DNA from: Pontiella desulfatans
GTDB lineage: Bacteria > Verrucomicrobiota > Kiritimatiellia > Kiritimatiellales > Pontiellaceae
NCBI GenBank assembly: GCA_029287275.1
Contig: JARFRL010000021.1
Location: 1-13,068, forward strand
Length of the DNA: 13,068 nucleotides
Reading direction: 5' to 3'
The notes under the pieces were generated by a model. It had not been told where the DNA came from and searched no databases. It worked only from the letters and a program-made list of their open reading frames with translations. How positions within the stretch are numbered: the stretch's first letter is position 1; the number at the start of each line of letters is the position of its first letter. A program made the position numbers and the translations under genes. Below are positions 6,774 through 12,857 of this stretch, piece by piece.

Positions 6774-7547
6774 ATGAAACGAAGAAACTTCACGCTCGCC
6801 GCCACGCTGGCCATGACGGCCGCGGCGAACTCCACGCGCGCCCAACAACGCGCGGGCGACAAACAGATCTTCGAACTGCGGCGCTACCGCCTGGACTCCG
6901 CCGAAAAGCAACAGGCGCTCGAAGCGTTTTTCCGCGACGTGGAAATCCCCGCGCTCAACCGCGCCGGCGTCCCGACGGTCGGCGTCTTCAAGGAACGCGA
7001 GGGCGACGGACTCGATCTTTACCTGCTGCTTCCGTTCGCGACGCTGGACGCGTTCGCCGCCCTCACCGAGCGGCTCGCGGCCGACGCGATCTACCGCGCC
7101 GAAGGCGCCGCGATCCTGGACGCGGGGAAAAAAGATCCGCCGTACCTGCGGATAGAAAGCGCGCTGATGGAGGCGTTCGACCGGTTGCCGCGGCTCGTTG
7201 TTCCGGAAAAGAAAGCCGGCCGCGTCTACGAATTGCGCCAGTACGAAAGCGCCAGCTTCACCGACGCGATGAACAAGATCGAAATGTTCAACGGCGGCGG
7301 CGAGATCGACCTCTTTCTGGAAACCGGCCTTGATCCCGTTTTTTTCGGGCGAAGCCTCGCGGGCGCGAAACTGCCCAACCTCACCTACATGCTCTCGTTC
7401 GACGACATGGCCGCCCACGACGCCAACTGGAGCGCGTTCGGAAAACATCCCGAATGGAACCGAATCAAAGCCATTCCGAAATACAAAGGAACGGTCTCGA
7501 ACATCACCAAGACGTTCCTGACCGCGACACCCTATTCCCAGATCTGA
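6774..7547 (+). CDS. Exported NIPSNAP-family protein
   Basis: 257 residues. The N-terminus MKRRNFTLAATLAMTAAANSTRA is a signal peptide; the RRNF start makes Tat export possible. Two NIPSNAP (ferredoxin-like, dimeric alpha-beta barrel) modules follow. The first is about 32-130 (FELRRYRLDSAEKQQALEAFF). The second is about 151-257 (VYELRQYES, then PVFFG, LPNLTYMLSFDDMAA, HPEWNRIKAI) and ends in YSQI as in other members. Start is supported by AAAGGAA upstream. NIPSNAP proteins have no general enzymatic assignment; secreted, duplicated forms are common in Planctomycetes, Verrucomicrobia and Bacteroidetes. It is last in a run with the transporter and pseudouridine synthase and is followed by a strong terminator. 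No functional link to its operon partners is apparent. Confidence 0.88.
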   Translation: MKRRNFTLAATLAMTAAANSTRAQQRAGDKQIFELRRYRLDSAEKQQALEAFFRDVEIPALNRAGVPTVGVFKEREGDGLDLYLLLPFATLDAFAALTERLAADAIYRAEGAAILDAGKKDPPYLRIESALMEAFDRLPRLVVPEKKAGRVYELRQYESASFTDAMNKIEMFNGGGEIDLFLETGLDPVFFGRSLAGAKLPNLTYMLSFDDMAAHDANWSAFGKHPEWNRIKAIPKYKGTVSNITKTFLTATPYSQI

Positions 7548-7567
7548 GCGCGCGGTGCCGGGGCAAC

Positions 7568-7605
7568 AAAAAACCCGGAGCGCCTTGTTGGCCTCCGGGT
7601 TTTCG
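7568..7605. terminator. Bidirectional terminator after NIPSNAP and PEP-CTERM genes
   Basis: AAAACCCGGAG (7570-7580) pairs with CTCCGGGTTTT (7593-7603). The T-run on either strand lets it end the NIPSNAP transcript from the left and the PEP-CTERM transcript from the right. Confidence 0.9.
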
Positions 7606-7625
7606 CGTGTTCTGAACGCCGCGCG

Positions 7626-8213
7626 TTAATTTCTCAAGCGGCGGCGAACAAAGACGAGCGCCGAACCCACGAGCGCCAGCAAAGAAACCGTGCTCGGCTC
7701 CGGAACCGAAGTCGTCCCATAATTCTCCGTTAGTTTCAGCCCGCTGTTATCAACCAGAAAAATATCATAGTCCCCGTTATTCGGCACACTGAAATCGGGA
7801 TCCGCGCTCACCATCGCGACCGTCCCCGCCGTTAGAGTAATGACGTCACCCTCGGAAACCGTCGCGGGGAACAGCGAAGCGAAAAAATAGGAGTCGTCCG
7901 CCGTCGCGGCTCCAATATTCACCGACAAGGCGTCCACCCACGTGTCGATGTCGTACGAGTCCCCGTTGTAGCCTAAGCTTATATCCCCGGAAACAGAAGC
8001 CCAGGTTTTATCCACGGAACTCGATCCCGCCCCGTCCCAAATAAGGAAGGCGCCCAAATCCACCGCGTTCGTGGTGATGCTAAAAACAATGTCCTCGCTA
8101 AGGGTGATCGAATATCGGTTCGCCTCCACTTCATTAAAGCTGAAGACCGGTTCGGCGGAAGCGGCGAGCGTTCCCAACGCCAAGCAGACAACGACTTGAT
8201 ATACTTTTTTCAT
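7626..8213 (-). CDS. PEP-CTERM sorting-domain surface protein
   Basis: 195-residue exported protein. The ATG at 8213 is preferred over the in-frame ATG at 8228 because AAGGA lies just before it. A signal peptide (MKKVYQVVVCLALGTLAASA) is followed by a beta-rich, acidic body of about 150 residues without recognised enzyme motifs. The C-terminal sorting signal occupies about 170-195: VPEPS, a hydrophobic helix (TVSLLALVGSALVFV), then RRRLRN. This tripartite tail is recognised by exosortase, which is presumably encoded elsewhere in the genome. Such proteins are usually exported and linked to the outer surface or extracellular matrix. The body resembles nothing I can name. It faces away from the PhoX-like gene across a 349-base spacer. 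Confidence 0.92.
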   Translation of the reverse strand: MKKVYQVVVCLALGTLAASAEPVFSFNEVEANRYSITLSEDIVFSITTNAVDLGAFLIWDGAGSSSVDKTWASVSGDISLGYNGDSYDIDTWVDALSVNIGAATADDSYFFASLFPATVSEGDVITLTAGTVAMVSADPDFSVPNNGDYDIFLVDNSGLKLTENYGTTSVPEPSTVSLLALVGSALVFVRRRLRN

Positions 8214-8562
8214 GGTTTTCCTTTTCATTTAGGGTTCGCGCCTGATGTCGGCGGTTGCGCTTACAGGGAGCATTATACATGCCACACCGCCCGTGTTTTT
8301 CAAGAGATGAAAAATCTTCAAAAATCATCGTTTTGGAGAAGCCCTGAACGCGGTTTCAGGCGCTCCGGAAACATGGCGAGCATCGAAATTCAGGGTGATC
8401 AAAACGGGGTTTCTCCCAACCCGGTTCGCTCACGGAATTCATGTCGCAATCTAATGCCGGACTTGTCGTATATTCACGGACATCACCAAGAATCATCTCC
8501 ATAAAGAATTTGCTGACCGACACGGGGTCGCTCAGTTGAAAATTCAGATTCAAGGAGATGTC
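8214..8562. other. Divergent intergenic region (349 bases)
   Basis: Between the PEP-CTERM and PhoX-like starts. It holds the TATAAT noted above, a short hairpin CCTGAA-cgcggt-TTCAGG at 8343-8360, and AT-rich stretches around 8310-8335. I see no convincing gene: open frames here lack ribosome sites and family-like sequence. I also see no phosphate (Pho box) direct repeats upstream of the PhoX-like gene. Confidence 0.5.
8272..8277 (-). promoter_or_regulatory. Perfect -10 element upstream of the PEP-CTERM gene
   Basis: On the minus strand this reads TATAAT, 59 bases before the PEP-CTERM start codon. No good -35 lies at 16-18 bases; TTGAAA is present at a 20-base spacing, which is long. The promoter call therefore rests on the -10 alone. 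Confidence 0.35.
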
Positions 8563-9819
8563 ATGTACAAGAAACAGATATCATATGGTTTAGGCGCCGC
8601 TCTGCTCGGCTCTTTCGTTGCAAGTGCCGCGCCGCGGAATGGTCCGATCGGGTTTGAGCCGTTGACGGAATCCGCTAACAGCGCGGACTGGAATCCTTCC
8701 GCTCCCTGGAAAATTCCGGAAGGCTTCGTTCAGGTTGTGGTTAAAAACGAATCCAACCTGAACATCTATGACGGCGGGCGCGACGACCTGCACGACATGA
8801 ACAGCGTGAACGAAACCGGAAAACAAGCTGGACGATATCTCTACACCACGCATGAAGTCCGCGGCGCGGCCGAGGGCGGCTCAATGTCCGTATTCGACAC
8901 ACGCACCGGAGACATCAACGTCATCGCGCAAGATCCTTCCTGGACCGCGATCGACGGCCTGGTCTGGACGCCTTGGGGCACCCTGCTTTTCGCGGAGGAA
9001 ACCACCGGCGGCCGTTTGTTCGAGCTGGTATTGGATAAACATGATCAGATGTCCGGTACGGTTATTGATCGCCCGGCGGTGGGCCGCATCGCCCACGAGG
9101 GAATCGAAGTCGGTCCGGATGGATCGGTCTATGTGATCGATGAATTCCGAGGACAGCGCGAAGGCTACGGCGGCGGCATCTATAAGTTTGTTCCGTCGGT
9201 CTATGGCGATCTTTCGGAAGGAGAGCTATTTGTCCTTAACGTAACCGGCAACGACGACAACACCGGACAAGGCGAATGGGTTGGCCCGATTGATCCGGCC
9301 GACGCGCGCAACAGCGGCACCGCGGCAGGCGGATCCGGCTACAACCGTCCGGAAGATATCGAACGGATTGGAAACACGCTCTATGTCGCGGTGACTGAAG
9401 GCGTTTATGTTGACGGTTCGCAGACCTTCGATGGCCGCGTACTGGCGGTGAACCTCCAGTCTCTGGAAGTCTCCAACTTCATCAAGCCCGGCGTCAATGT
9501 TCCGGTTGAACTGGGGCGTCCCGGCGACGAGAATTTCCAGAGCGGACTGGATAACCCCGATAACCTCGCAAAGACACCGGACGGAAAGCTGATTATTGTT
9601 GAAGACAATGTGCCTTCCGATATCTGGATCGCGGAAGGCGACCACAACAACGACGGCATGGCGGACGAAGTCAACCTGTTCGCCTCCCTTACCGATCCGG
9701 GCGCGGAAGGCACCGGCATCTACTTTGGTAAAAACCCGAAGACGCTGTTCGTAAACGTCCAGCACTCCGCCGCACCGGATGGCGACGGCACTTGGGCCAT
9801 CATCAAAACCGATAAGTAA
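8563..9819 (+). CDS. PhoX/DUF839-like secreted beta-propeller protein
   Basis: 418-residue exported protein. The start at 8563 has AAGGAG five bases upstream and opens a signal peptide (MYKKQISYGLGAALLGSFVASA). The body has propeller-blade repeats: DGLVWTPWGTLLFAEE (131-146), HEGIEVGPDGSVYVIDE (178-194), RPEDIERIGNTLYVAVTE (262-279) and NPDNLAKTPDGKLIIVED (331-348). It ends with the family-like LFVNVQHSAAPDG (395-407). These match the PhoX family (DUF839), calcium- and iron-dependent alkaline phosphatases, but I cannot verify the metal and active-site residues, so phosphatase activity is only possible. A calcium-loop-like segment DHNNDGMADE lies at 360-369. The domain is shorter than classical PhoX (over 600 residues), as in many DUF839 proteins. 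A terminator lies 17 bases after the stop. Confidence 0.75.
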   Translation: MYKKQISYGLGAALLGSFVASAAPRNGPIGFEPLTESANSADWNPSAPWKIPEGFVQVVVKNESNLNIYDGGRDDLHDMNSVNETGKQAGRYLYTTHEVRGAAEGGSMSVFDTRTGDINVIAQDPSWTAIDGLVWTPWGTLLFAEETTGGRLFELVLDKHDQMSGTVIDRPAVGRIAHEGIEVGPDGSVYVIDEFRGQREGYGGGIYKFVPSVYGDLSEGELFVLNVTGNDDNTGQGEWVGPIDPADARNSGTAAGGSGYNRPEDIERIGNTLYVAVTEGVYVDGSQTFDGRVLAVNLQSLEVSNFIKPGVNVPVELGRPGDENFQSGLDNPDNLAKTPDGKLIIVEDNVPSDIWIAEGDHNNDGMADEVNLFASLTDPGAEGTGIYFGKNPKTLFVNVQHSAAPDGDGTWAIIKTDK

Positions 9820-9836
9820 TCCGGCCCAAACCCATT

Positions 9837-9863
9837 AAAGGGGCGGCTGAAGCCGCCCCTTTT
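9837..9863. terminator. Bidirectional terminator between PhoX-like and EF-hand genes
   Basis: AAAGGGGCGGC, a TGAA loop, then GCCGCCCCTTTT: a perfect strong stem with T-rich ends on both strands. It is 17 bases past the PhoX-like stop and 20 bases past the EF-hand stop on the other strand. Confidence 0.92.
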
Positions 9864-9883
9864 CCGTTACGGAGGGATGATAA

Positions 9884-10789
9884 TCATTTAATGACCGCGA
9901 ACAGGATCTGGTTTCCGATCCCCGGGTCTTTGCTGTAATACTCCGCATAGGTTATAATTCCGTTGGTGTTTATATCCCGACTGATAAAATTCAACCGAAA
10001 CTGATCCATGGCCATGGCCCGCCAGACGCTTAGGTCCGACTCCCTGATCTTAAAGGCCTGAATCTCCCGCCGGTCCACTGAACCATCCTTGTCGATATCA
10101 GCCCGCGCGAACTGTTTACGTCTTTCGTCGGCCGATTCATACAGCTCAGCTCGGGTGAGAAACTCATCTTCATCCTCGTCGCGATTCTCGAAAATATGTT
10201 CCACCCAACCCTGAACATCCGAAGCGCCAGCAAGCAGCATCAGGTTATCTTTCCCGACCGCGAAAACTCCAAACTCATTGATATCCAGCTGGAGGTCTCG
10301 GTTTTCGTCCGCCTCCTGAAAACGCCGACTCGCGTTCGGGGGGATACTGACATATTCCAACCGACTGAGCTTTCCGTCCCGGTCGATATCCTGAACATCG
10401 AAGGCCTCTGTAAGTTGACATCGCATGGCATACCGCCCCTGATCCAGCAACATGCGTTCAACAAACGTCTCGAATTCATTGAAGGTCATCCGCCATCCCC
10501 GCTCCCGGAACGTATCCCTCAAGCGGTTACAGACAATCTCCAGTTCCATCTCGTCTTCAGATAGATAGCCGTCCTGATCCTGATCCCGCCCGTCAAACAC
10601 ACTCATAATCCGGTGGTATGGATCAGACCAACCGTCCTTCTTCATCATAACGGCCCTGTATTTCTTAAACTCCTTCAGGGAAACCCGGCCGTCACCGTTT
10701 TTATCGGCCGCTTTGAAGTCGCGTTCCGGTTGTCCGGCCAGAGACGCGACCGTCAGGAAAGAGGCCAATATTAATTTCGCGACTTTCAT
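9884..10789 (-). CDS. Secreted protein with seven EF-hand calcium-binding loops
   Basis: 301 residues with a signal peptide (MKVAKLILASFLTVASLAG). The start at 10789 has a strong ribosome site, GGAGGTGT. Seven 12-residue EF-hand loops, each ending in Glu, are visible: 29-40 (DKNGDGRVSLKE), 69-80 (DQDQDGYLSEDE), 134-145 (DIDRDGKLSRLE), 161-172 (DENRDLQLDINE), 204-215 (DEDEDEFLTRAE), 231-242 (DIDKDGSVDRRE) and 272-283 (DINTNGIITYAE). Loops 4 and 5 lack the central Gly and may bind weakly. No catalytic domain is seen, so it is best read as a periplasmic or extracellular calcium sensor, buffer or scaffold. It faces the PhoX-like gene tail to tail; both are exported and calcium-related in character, but no shared promoter links them. 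Confidence 0.93.
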   Translation of the reverse strand: MKVAKLILASFLTVASLAGQPERDFKAADKNGDGRVSLKEFKKYRAVMMKKDGWSDPYHRIMSVFDGRDQDQDGYLSEDEMELEIVCNRLRDTFRERGWRMTFNEFETFVERMLLDQGRYAMRCQLTEAFDVQDIDRDGKLSRLEYVSIPPNASRRFQEADENRDLQLDINEFGVFAVGKDNLMLLAGASDVQGWVEHIFENRDEDEDEFLTRAELYESADERRKQFARADIDKDGSVDRREIQAFKIRESDLSVWRAMAMDQFRLNFISRDINTNGIITYAEYYSKDPGIGNQILFAVIK

Positions 10790-10940
10790 GGGACACCTCC
10801 CGTTCTCTATTTAGATGTGCGCAATCGAGGGCATAAGCGCGCAACGGGAATTCAGATTTCAAACAGTATTTTTTCGGCCTCTCAGCAAGGCCGACAACTT
10901 TGCCATCCGCCTAGGCTGCGCCACCCCAAACAATGCAAAG

Positions 10941-11128
10941 GGGTCAGCCCGGAATGGCACTAAGTTAAGGGTTTTTAAGCGGGGGATAAGGTAATATTGA
11001 AATCATGTTTGCCCAAAGTAGGACAGTGCTTCCAGCCTGTCCACCGTAGCTCGGTAGTGCAAACGCAGACAGGCTGGAAGCACTGTCCTACTTTACTGAA
11101 CAACCATTGTGCCATTCGGGTCAGTCCG
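10941..11128. mobile_element. Possible MITE-like element enclosing the REP pair
   Basis: CCCGGAATGGCAC at 10948-10960 is inverted as GTGCCATTCGGG at 11109-11120, a terminal-repeat-like match with one extra base on the left. Outside or overlapping these ends, GGGTCAGCCCG (10941) and GGGTCAGTCCG (11118) form a direct repeat with one difference, which could be a target duplication. There is no transposase frame inside, so it would be non-autonomous. The direct and inverted repeats overlap, so the exact ends are uncertain. Confidence 0.4.
11015..11094. repeat. Perfect 27-base inverted repeat: two facing REP-like hairpins
   Basis: Bases 11015-11041 are the exact reverse complement of 11068-11094, with a 26-base spacer. 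Each arm is itself a hairpin: GACAG-T-GCT-TCC-AGC-CTGTC, a stem with one bulged base and a three-base loop. The left arm has GTAG directly 5' of the stem (11018-11021) and the right arm has its complement CTAC (11088-11091). A GTAG foot plus a bulged hairpin, arranged as a facing pair, is the architecture of REP/BIME elements mobilised by TnpA_REP (RAYT) transposases. No such transposase lies in the window. Confidence 0.75.
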
Positions 11129-11155
11129 CCTAAATCGTCATTTTTTGTTTTTTAG

Positions 11156-11311
11156 TTCACACGGAAGACCGTCCGTTGCTTGCTCTACGGCTCGAACATG
11201 GATGGAAAAGTTCGGCGTGGGGCCGACGGGGTCAAACGGCAAGAGTACGGTTTGAATATTCAACATGCGAGTGATGATCTGACCATTCCGGACATCATCG
11301 CCGCGATTCGT
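11156..11311 (+). pseudogene. Possible gene remnant running into a repeat
   Basis: Frame reads about 52 residues from after a TAG at 11153-11155, including MDGKVRRGADGVKRQEYG and SDDLTIPDIIAAIRG, which look protein-like. The frame then runs into the duplicated repeat at 11312, where the translation becomes low-complexity (Cys/Ser/Arg-rich). There is no ribosome site, and the only starts are TTG at 11180 or an internal ATG. It may be a gene fragment cut by repeat insertion, or simply chance coding. I do not recognise a family. Confidence 0.2.
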
Positions 11312-11416
11312 GGCTGTTCATGCGTGGAGCGTTCGGAGAGCAGGGCCCTACCTTCTTGTTCACGAGGCTGTTCACGCGTGGAGGCGCGCTCGGAGAGCGG
11401 GCCCTACCTGCTTGTT
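11312..11416. repeat. Imperfect tandem duplication of about 50 bases
   Basis: 11312-11360 and 11366-11416 both begin GGCTGTTCA and end GCCCTACC-T-CTTGTT with T or G in the middle. Inside they share CGTGGAG and CGGAGAGC; the second copy carries a short insertion (GGCGCGCTC against GCGTTC). The wording resembles dispersed GC-rich repeats rather than a gene. Confidence 0.65.
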
Positions 11417-11471
11417 GGAACGCTCTAATAAGCAGGATGATTTTTTACAAAACGGAGCGCGGGTTGAGGGA

Positions 11472-11921
11472 TCACGCTTCGGGGAGTCGCCGCTCGAAGA
11501 TCGCTTTCGAGGTGCCGTTGCCCACCAGATAGATCGCGACGAGGGCAAGGACGATGCCGCCGAGGTAGACCACGCCGTGTTGGATGGATATCACGTTCAC
11601 CATGCCGATTAGAAAATAGTAGACCGTCGCGGCTTTGTAGGCCAATAGCGAGTAGCGCGCCAACCCGAAGCCGAGCAGGATGTTGATCGCGGCGAGGACC
11701 GCCAGGGCGCCGGGCGCGGGGAAGTAGGGAATGGTGATCAGGCTGACGCCGGCCGCGACGAGGTGGAACAGGGCGACCGCGCGGATGCCGCGGGCGCTCC
11801 GGCGGACTTTCTTTTCCGCGGGCGAGCGTTCGCCGCGATTCCTTTCCTGTTCGATTCCGCAAGCGGGGCAACGTCCGTTGAGTGGTTCGGCCTTCGTGAG
11901 GCAGTGCTTGCAGCGCGTCAT
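11472..11921 (-). CDS. Small zinc-ribbon membrane protein, function unknown
   Basis: 149 residues. The start at 11921 has TTGGAG seven bases upstream. Residues 4-21 hold CKHC and CPAC, a four-cysteine zinc-ribbon of the kind often found at the N-terminus of small bacterial membrane proteins. A charged linker (EQERNRGERSPAEKKVRRS) leads to about four membrane helices, roughly 45-66, 70-88, 92-112 and 116-134, and the protein ends in a short basic/acidic tail. I do not recognise a named family. It is flanked on both sides by repeat tracts, and no partner gene is adjacent on the same strand until tpx, more than 900 bases away. Confidence 0.8.
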   Translation of the reverse strand: MTRCKHCLTKAEPLNGRCPACGIEQERNRGERSPAEKKVRRSARGIRAVALFHLVAAGVSLITIPYFPAPGALAVLAAINILLGFGLARYSLLAYKAATVYYFLIGMVNVISIQHGVVYLGGIVLALVAIYLVGNGTSKAIFERRLPEA

Positions 11922-12002
11922 TTTCGATTCTCCAACTTCAAAGCCCTAGATTAGTTAACGGGCCGCGGATCAACACGGATAAACAACGAATAAAACGGAT
12001 CC

Positions 12003-12137
12003 GAGAATCCAAGCCTTTGACGACAGAGGGTTGAGTGGCAACGAATGTAGGGAAAGCAACGAATGCGGGGAACGCGAAGTGCCTGCTGGTTTTTTGACAG
12101 GATTACAGGATTACAGGATTACAGGATTTTCAGGATG
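12003..12137 (+). repeat. Dispersed repeat, copy A (with four 8-base subunits)
   Basis: Begins GAGAATCCAAGCC, contains GCAACGAATG twice, and ends in a run of four ACAGGATT units (12097-12128) followed by TTCAGGATG. Nearly identical to copy B, 142 bases to the right, with one base difference noted in the shared body (CAACGAATG against CAATGAATG). Confidence 0.85.
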
Positions 12138-12144
12138 CGATTCA

Positions 12145-12255
12145 GAGAATCCAAGCCTTTGACGACAGAGGGTTGAGTGGCAATGAATGTAGGGAAAGCA
12201 ACGAATGCGGGGAACGCGAAGTGCCTGCTGGTTTTTTGACAGGATTTTCAGGATG
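12145..12255 (+). repeat. Dispersed repeat, copy B (with one 8-base subunit)
   Basis: Same sequence as copy A from GAGAATCC through TTTTTTGAC, but with a single ACAGGATT (12239-12246) before TTCAGGATG. The copies differ in subunit number, a mini-satellite-like pattern. Confidence 0.85.
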
Positions 12256-12286
12256 TAATATCAGGTGCTAAAACTTCTCAGACTAA

Positions 12287-12384
12287 ACTTAATGGAAACC
12301 ACAAAATACTCAGGAATCACAAAATTGGACCATTGCTGTTCTTTTGTGATCTATGTGAATTCCGTGGTTTAGTCCCATTAATGC
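12287..12384. repeat. Long imperfect palindrome (AAACCAC...GTGGTTT)
   Basis: AAACCAC (12296-12302) pairs with GTGGTTT (12364-12370) and AATCACAAAA (12315-12324) with TTTTGTGATC (12342-12351), around a 17-base loop. TTAATGG/CCATTAA extends the outer stem. The wording resembles widely dispersed palindromes of the type ACCACGGAATAC.../...GTATTCCGTGGT. Confidence 0.65.
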
Positions 12385-12411
12385 CTAAATGTTTTTGAGA
12401 TTGGTATAATT

Positions 12412-12537
12412 CAGAGCATCCAAGCCTTCGGAAGCGAGAGGGTGAGGAGCAACGAATGCAGTGGCATCATTCGAAATCTTATCGGCCTAGATTCCAGCAG
12501 CGAATGTATGGAAAGCAACGAATCGAACGCGGAGAAC
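12412..12537 (+). repeat. Dispersed repeat, copy C (diverged and interrupted)
   Basis: TCAGAGCATCCAAGCCTT matches the start of copies A and B. The GCAACGAATG element follows, then about 40 unrelated bases, then CGAATGTATGGAAAGCAACG and GCGGAGAAC, which match the second half of the family. The copy is older and split; it lacks the ACAGGATT tail. Confidence 0.6.
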
Positions 12538-12747
12538 CGATTCGTTGGCTTGTCGCGGTATGCTCTGGTATCCGATTGCTCCGGTGGTTATATGAGTAAA
12601 GACGGGAATCGTCGCGCTCACCTTCTTCGGTCGATTAAGACGCGAAACCTCGGAGAAAGGCTCCTGATAGGTTCGTTCTTTGTTCGCGGCGGGCCTCGCG
12701 GCGTTTCACCACCGGACTTTCGGCCTTGGACGTTCGGGCTTTGGAAC

Positions 12748-12780
12748 AAAAAGGGCCGCGCGGTTTGGCGCGGCCCTTTC
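12748..12780 (-). terminator. Terminator of the thiol peroxidase gene
   Basis: AAAGGGCCGCG (12750-12760) pairs with CGCGGCCCTTT (12769-12779) around an eight-base loop. On the minus strand the stem is followed by TTTTTG, so it ends the tpx transcript, whose stop is 78 bases upstream of the hairpin. Confidence 0.85.
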
Positions 12781-12857
12781 CGTCTGAAAAGGCGAACGGG
12801 CCGCCAAGGGGGAGGAGGCGACCCGTTCTATTGGGGTGTTTCTAGGGGAAGTGGTGT

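Larger units (their letters stand above)
10790..11471. other. Repeat-rich intergenic region (682 bases)
   Basis: Between the EF-hand gene start and the zinc-ribbon protein stop. From left to right it holds a short hairpin (CGGCCT/AGGCCG, 10875-10893) without a T-tail, the MITE-like block with its REP pair (10941-11128), a possible gene remnant (11156-11311), and a duplicated sequence (11312-11416). I see no intact gene. Confidence 0.6.
11922..12857. other. Repeat-rich intergenic region (936 bases)
   Basis: Holds a CGGAT-type repeat fragment (about 11958-12002), two close copies of a longer repeat, a large imperfect palindrome, a third diverged copy, and then about 200 bases without recognisable structure before the tpx terminator. 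Open frames crossing the area translate repeat and terminator sequence and are not credible genes. Confidence 0.6.

Noticed and set aside
8196..8504. Plus-strand frame of 102 codons between PEP-CTERM and PhoX-like genes
   Set aside because: It starts inside the PEP-CTERM coding region, lacks a ribosome site, and has no recognisable or low-noise protein character.
10875..10893. Hairpin CGGCCT/AGGCCG as a terminator
   Set aside because: The T-run precedes the stem on the plus strand and the minus strand is followed by A's, so neither direction gives an intrinsic terminator.
12097..12128. Direct repeats that might suggest a CRISPR array
   Set aside because: The units are 8 bases and contiguous with no spacers, and the larger copies A and B are only two close copies with no cas genes; this is a tandem repeat, not CRISPR.
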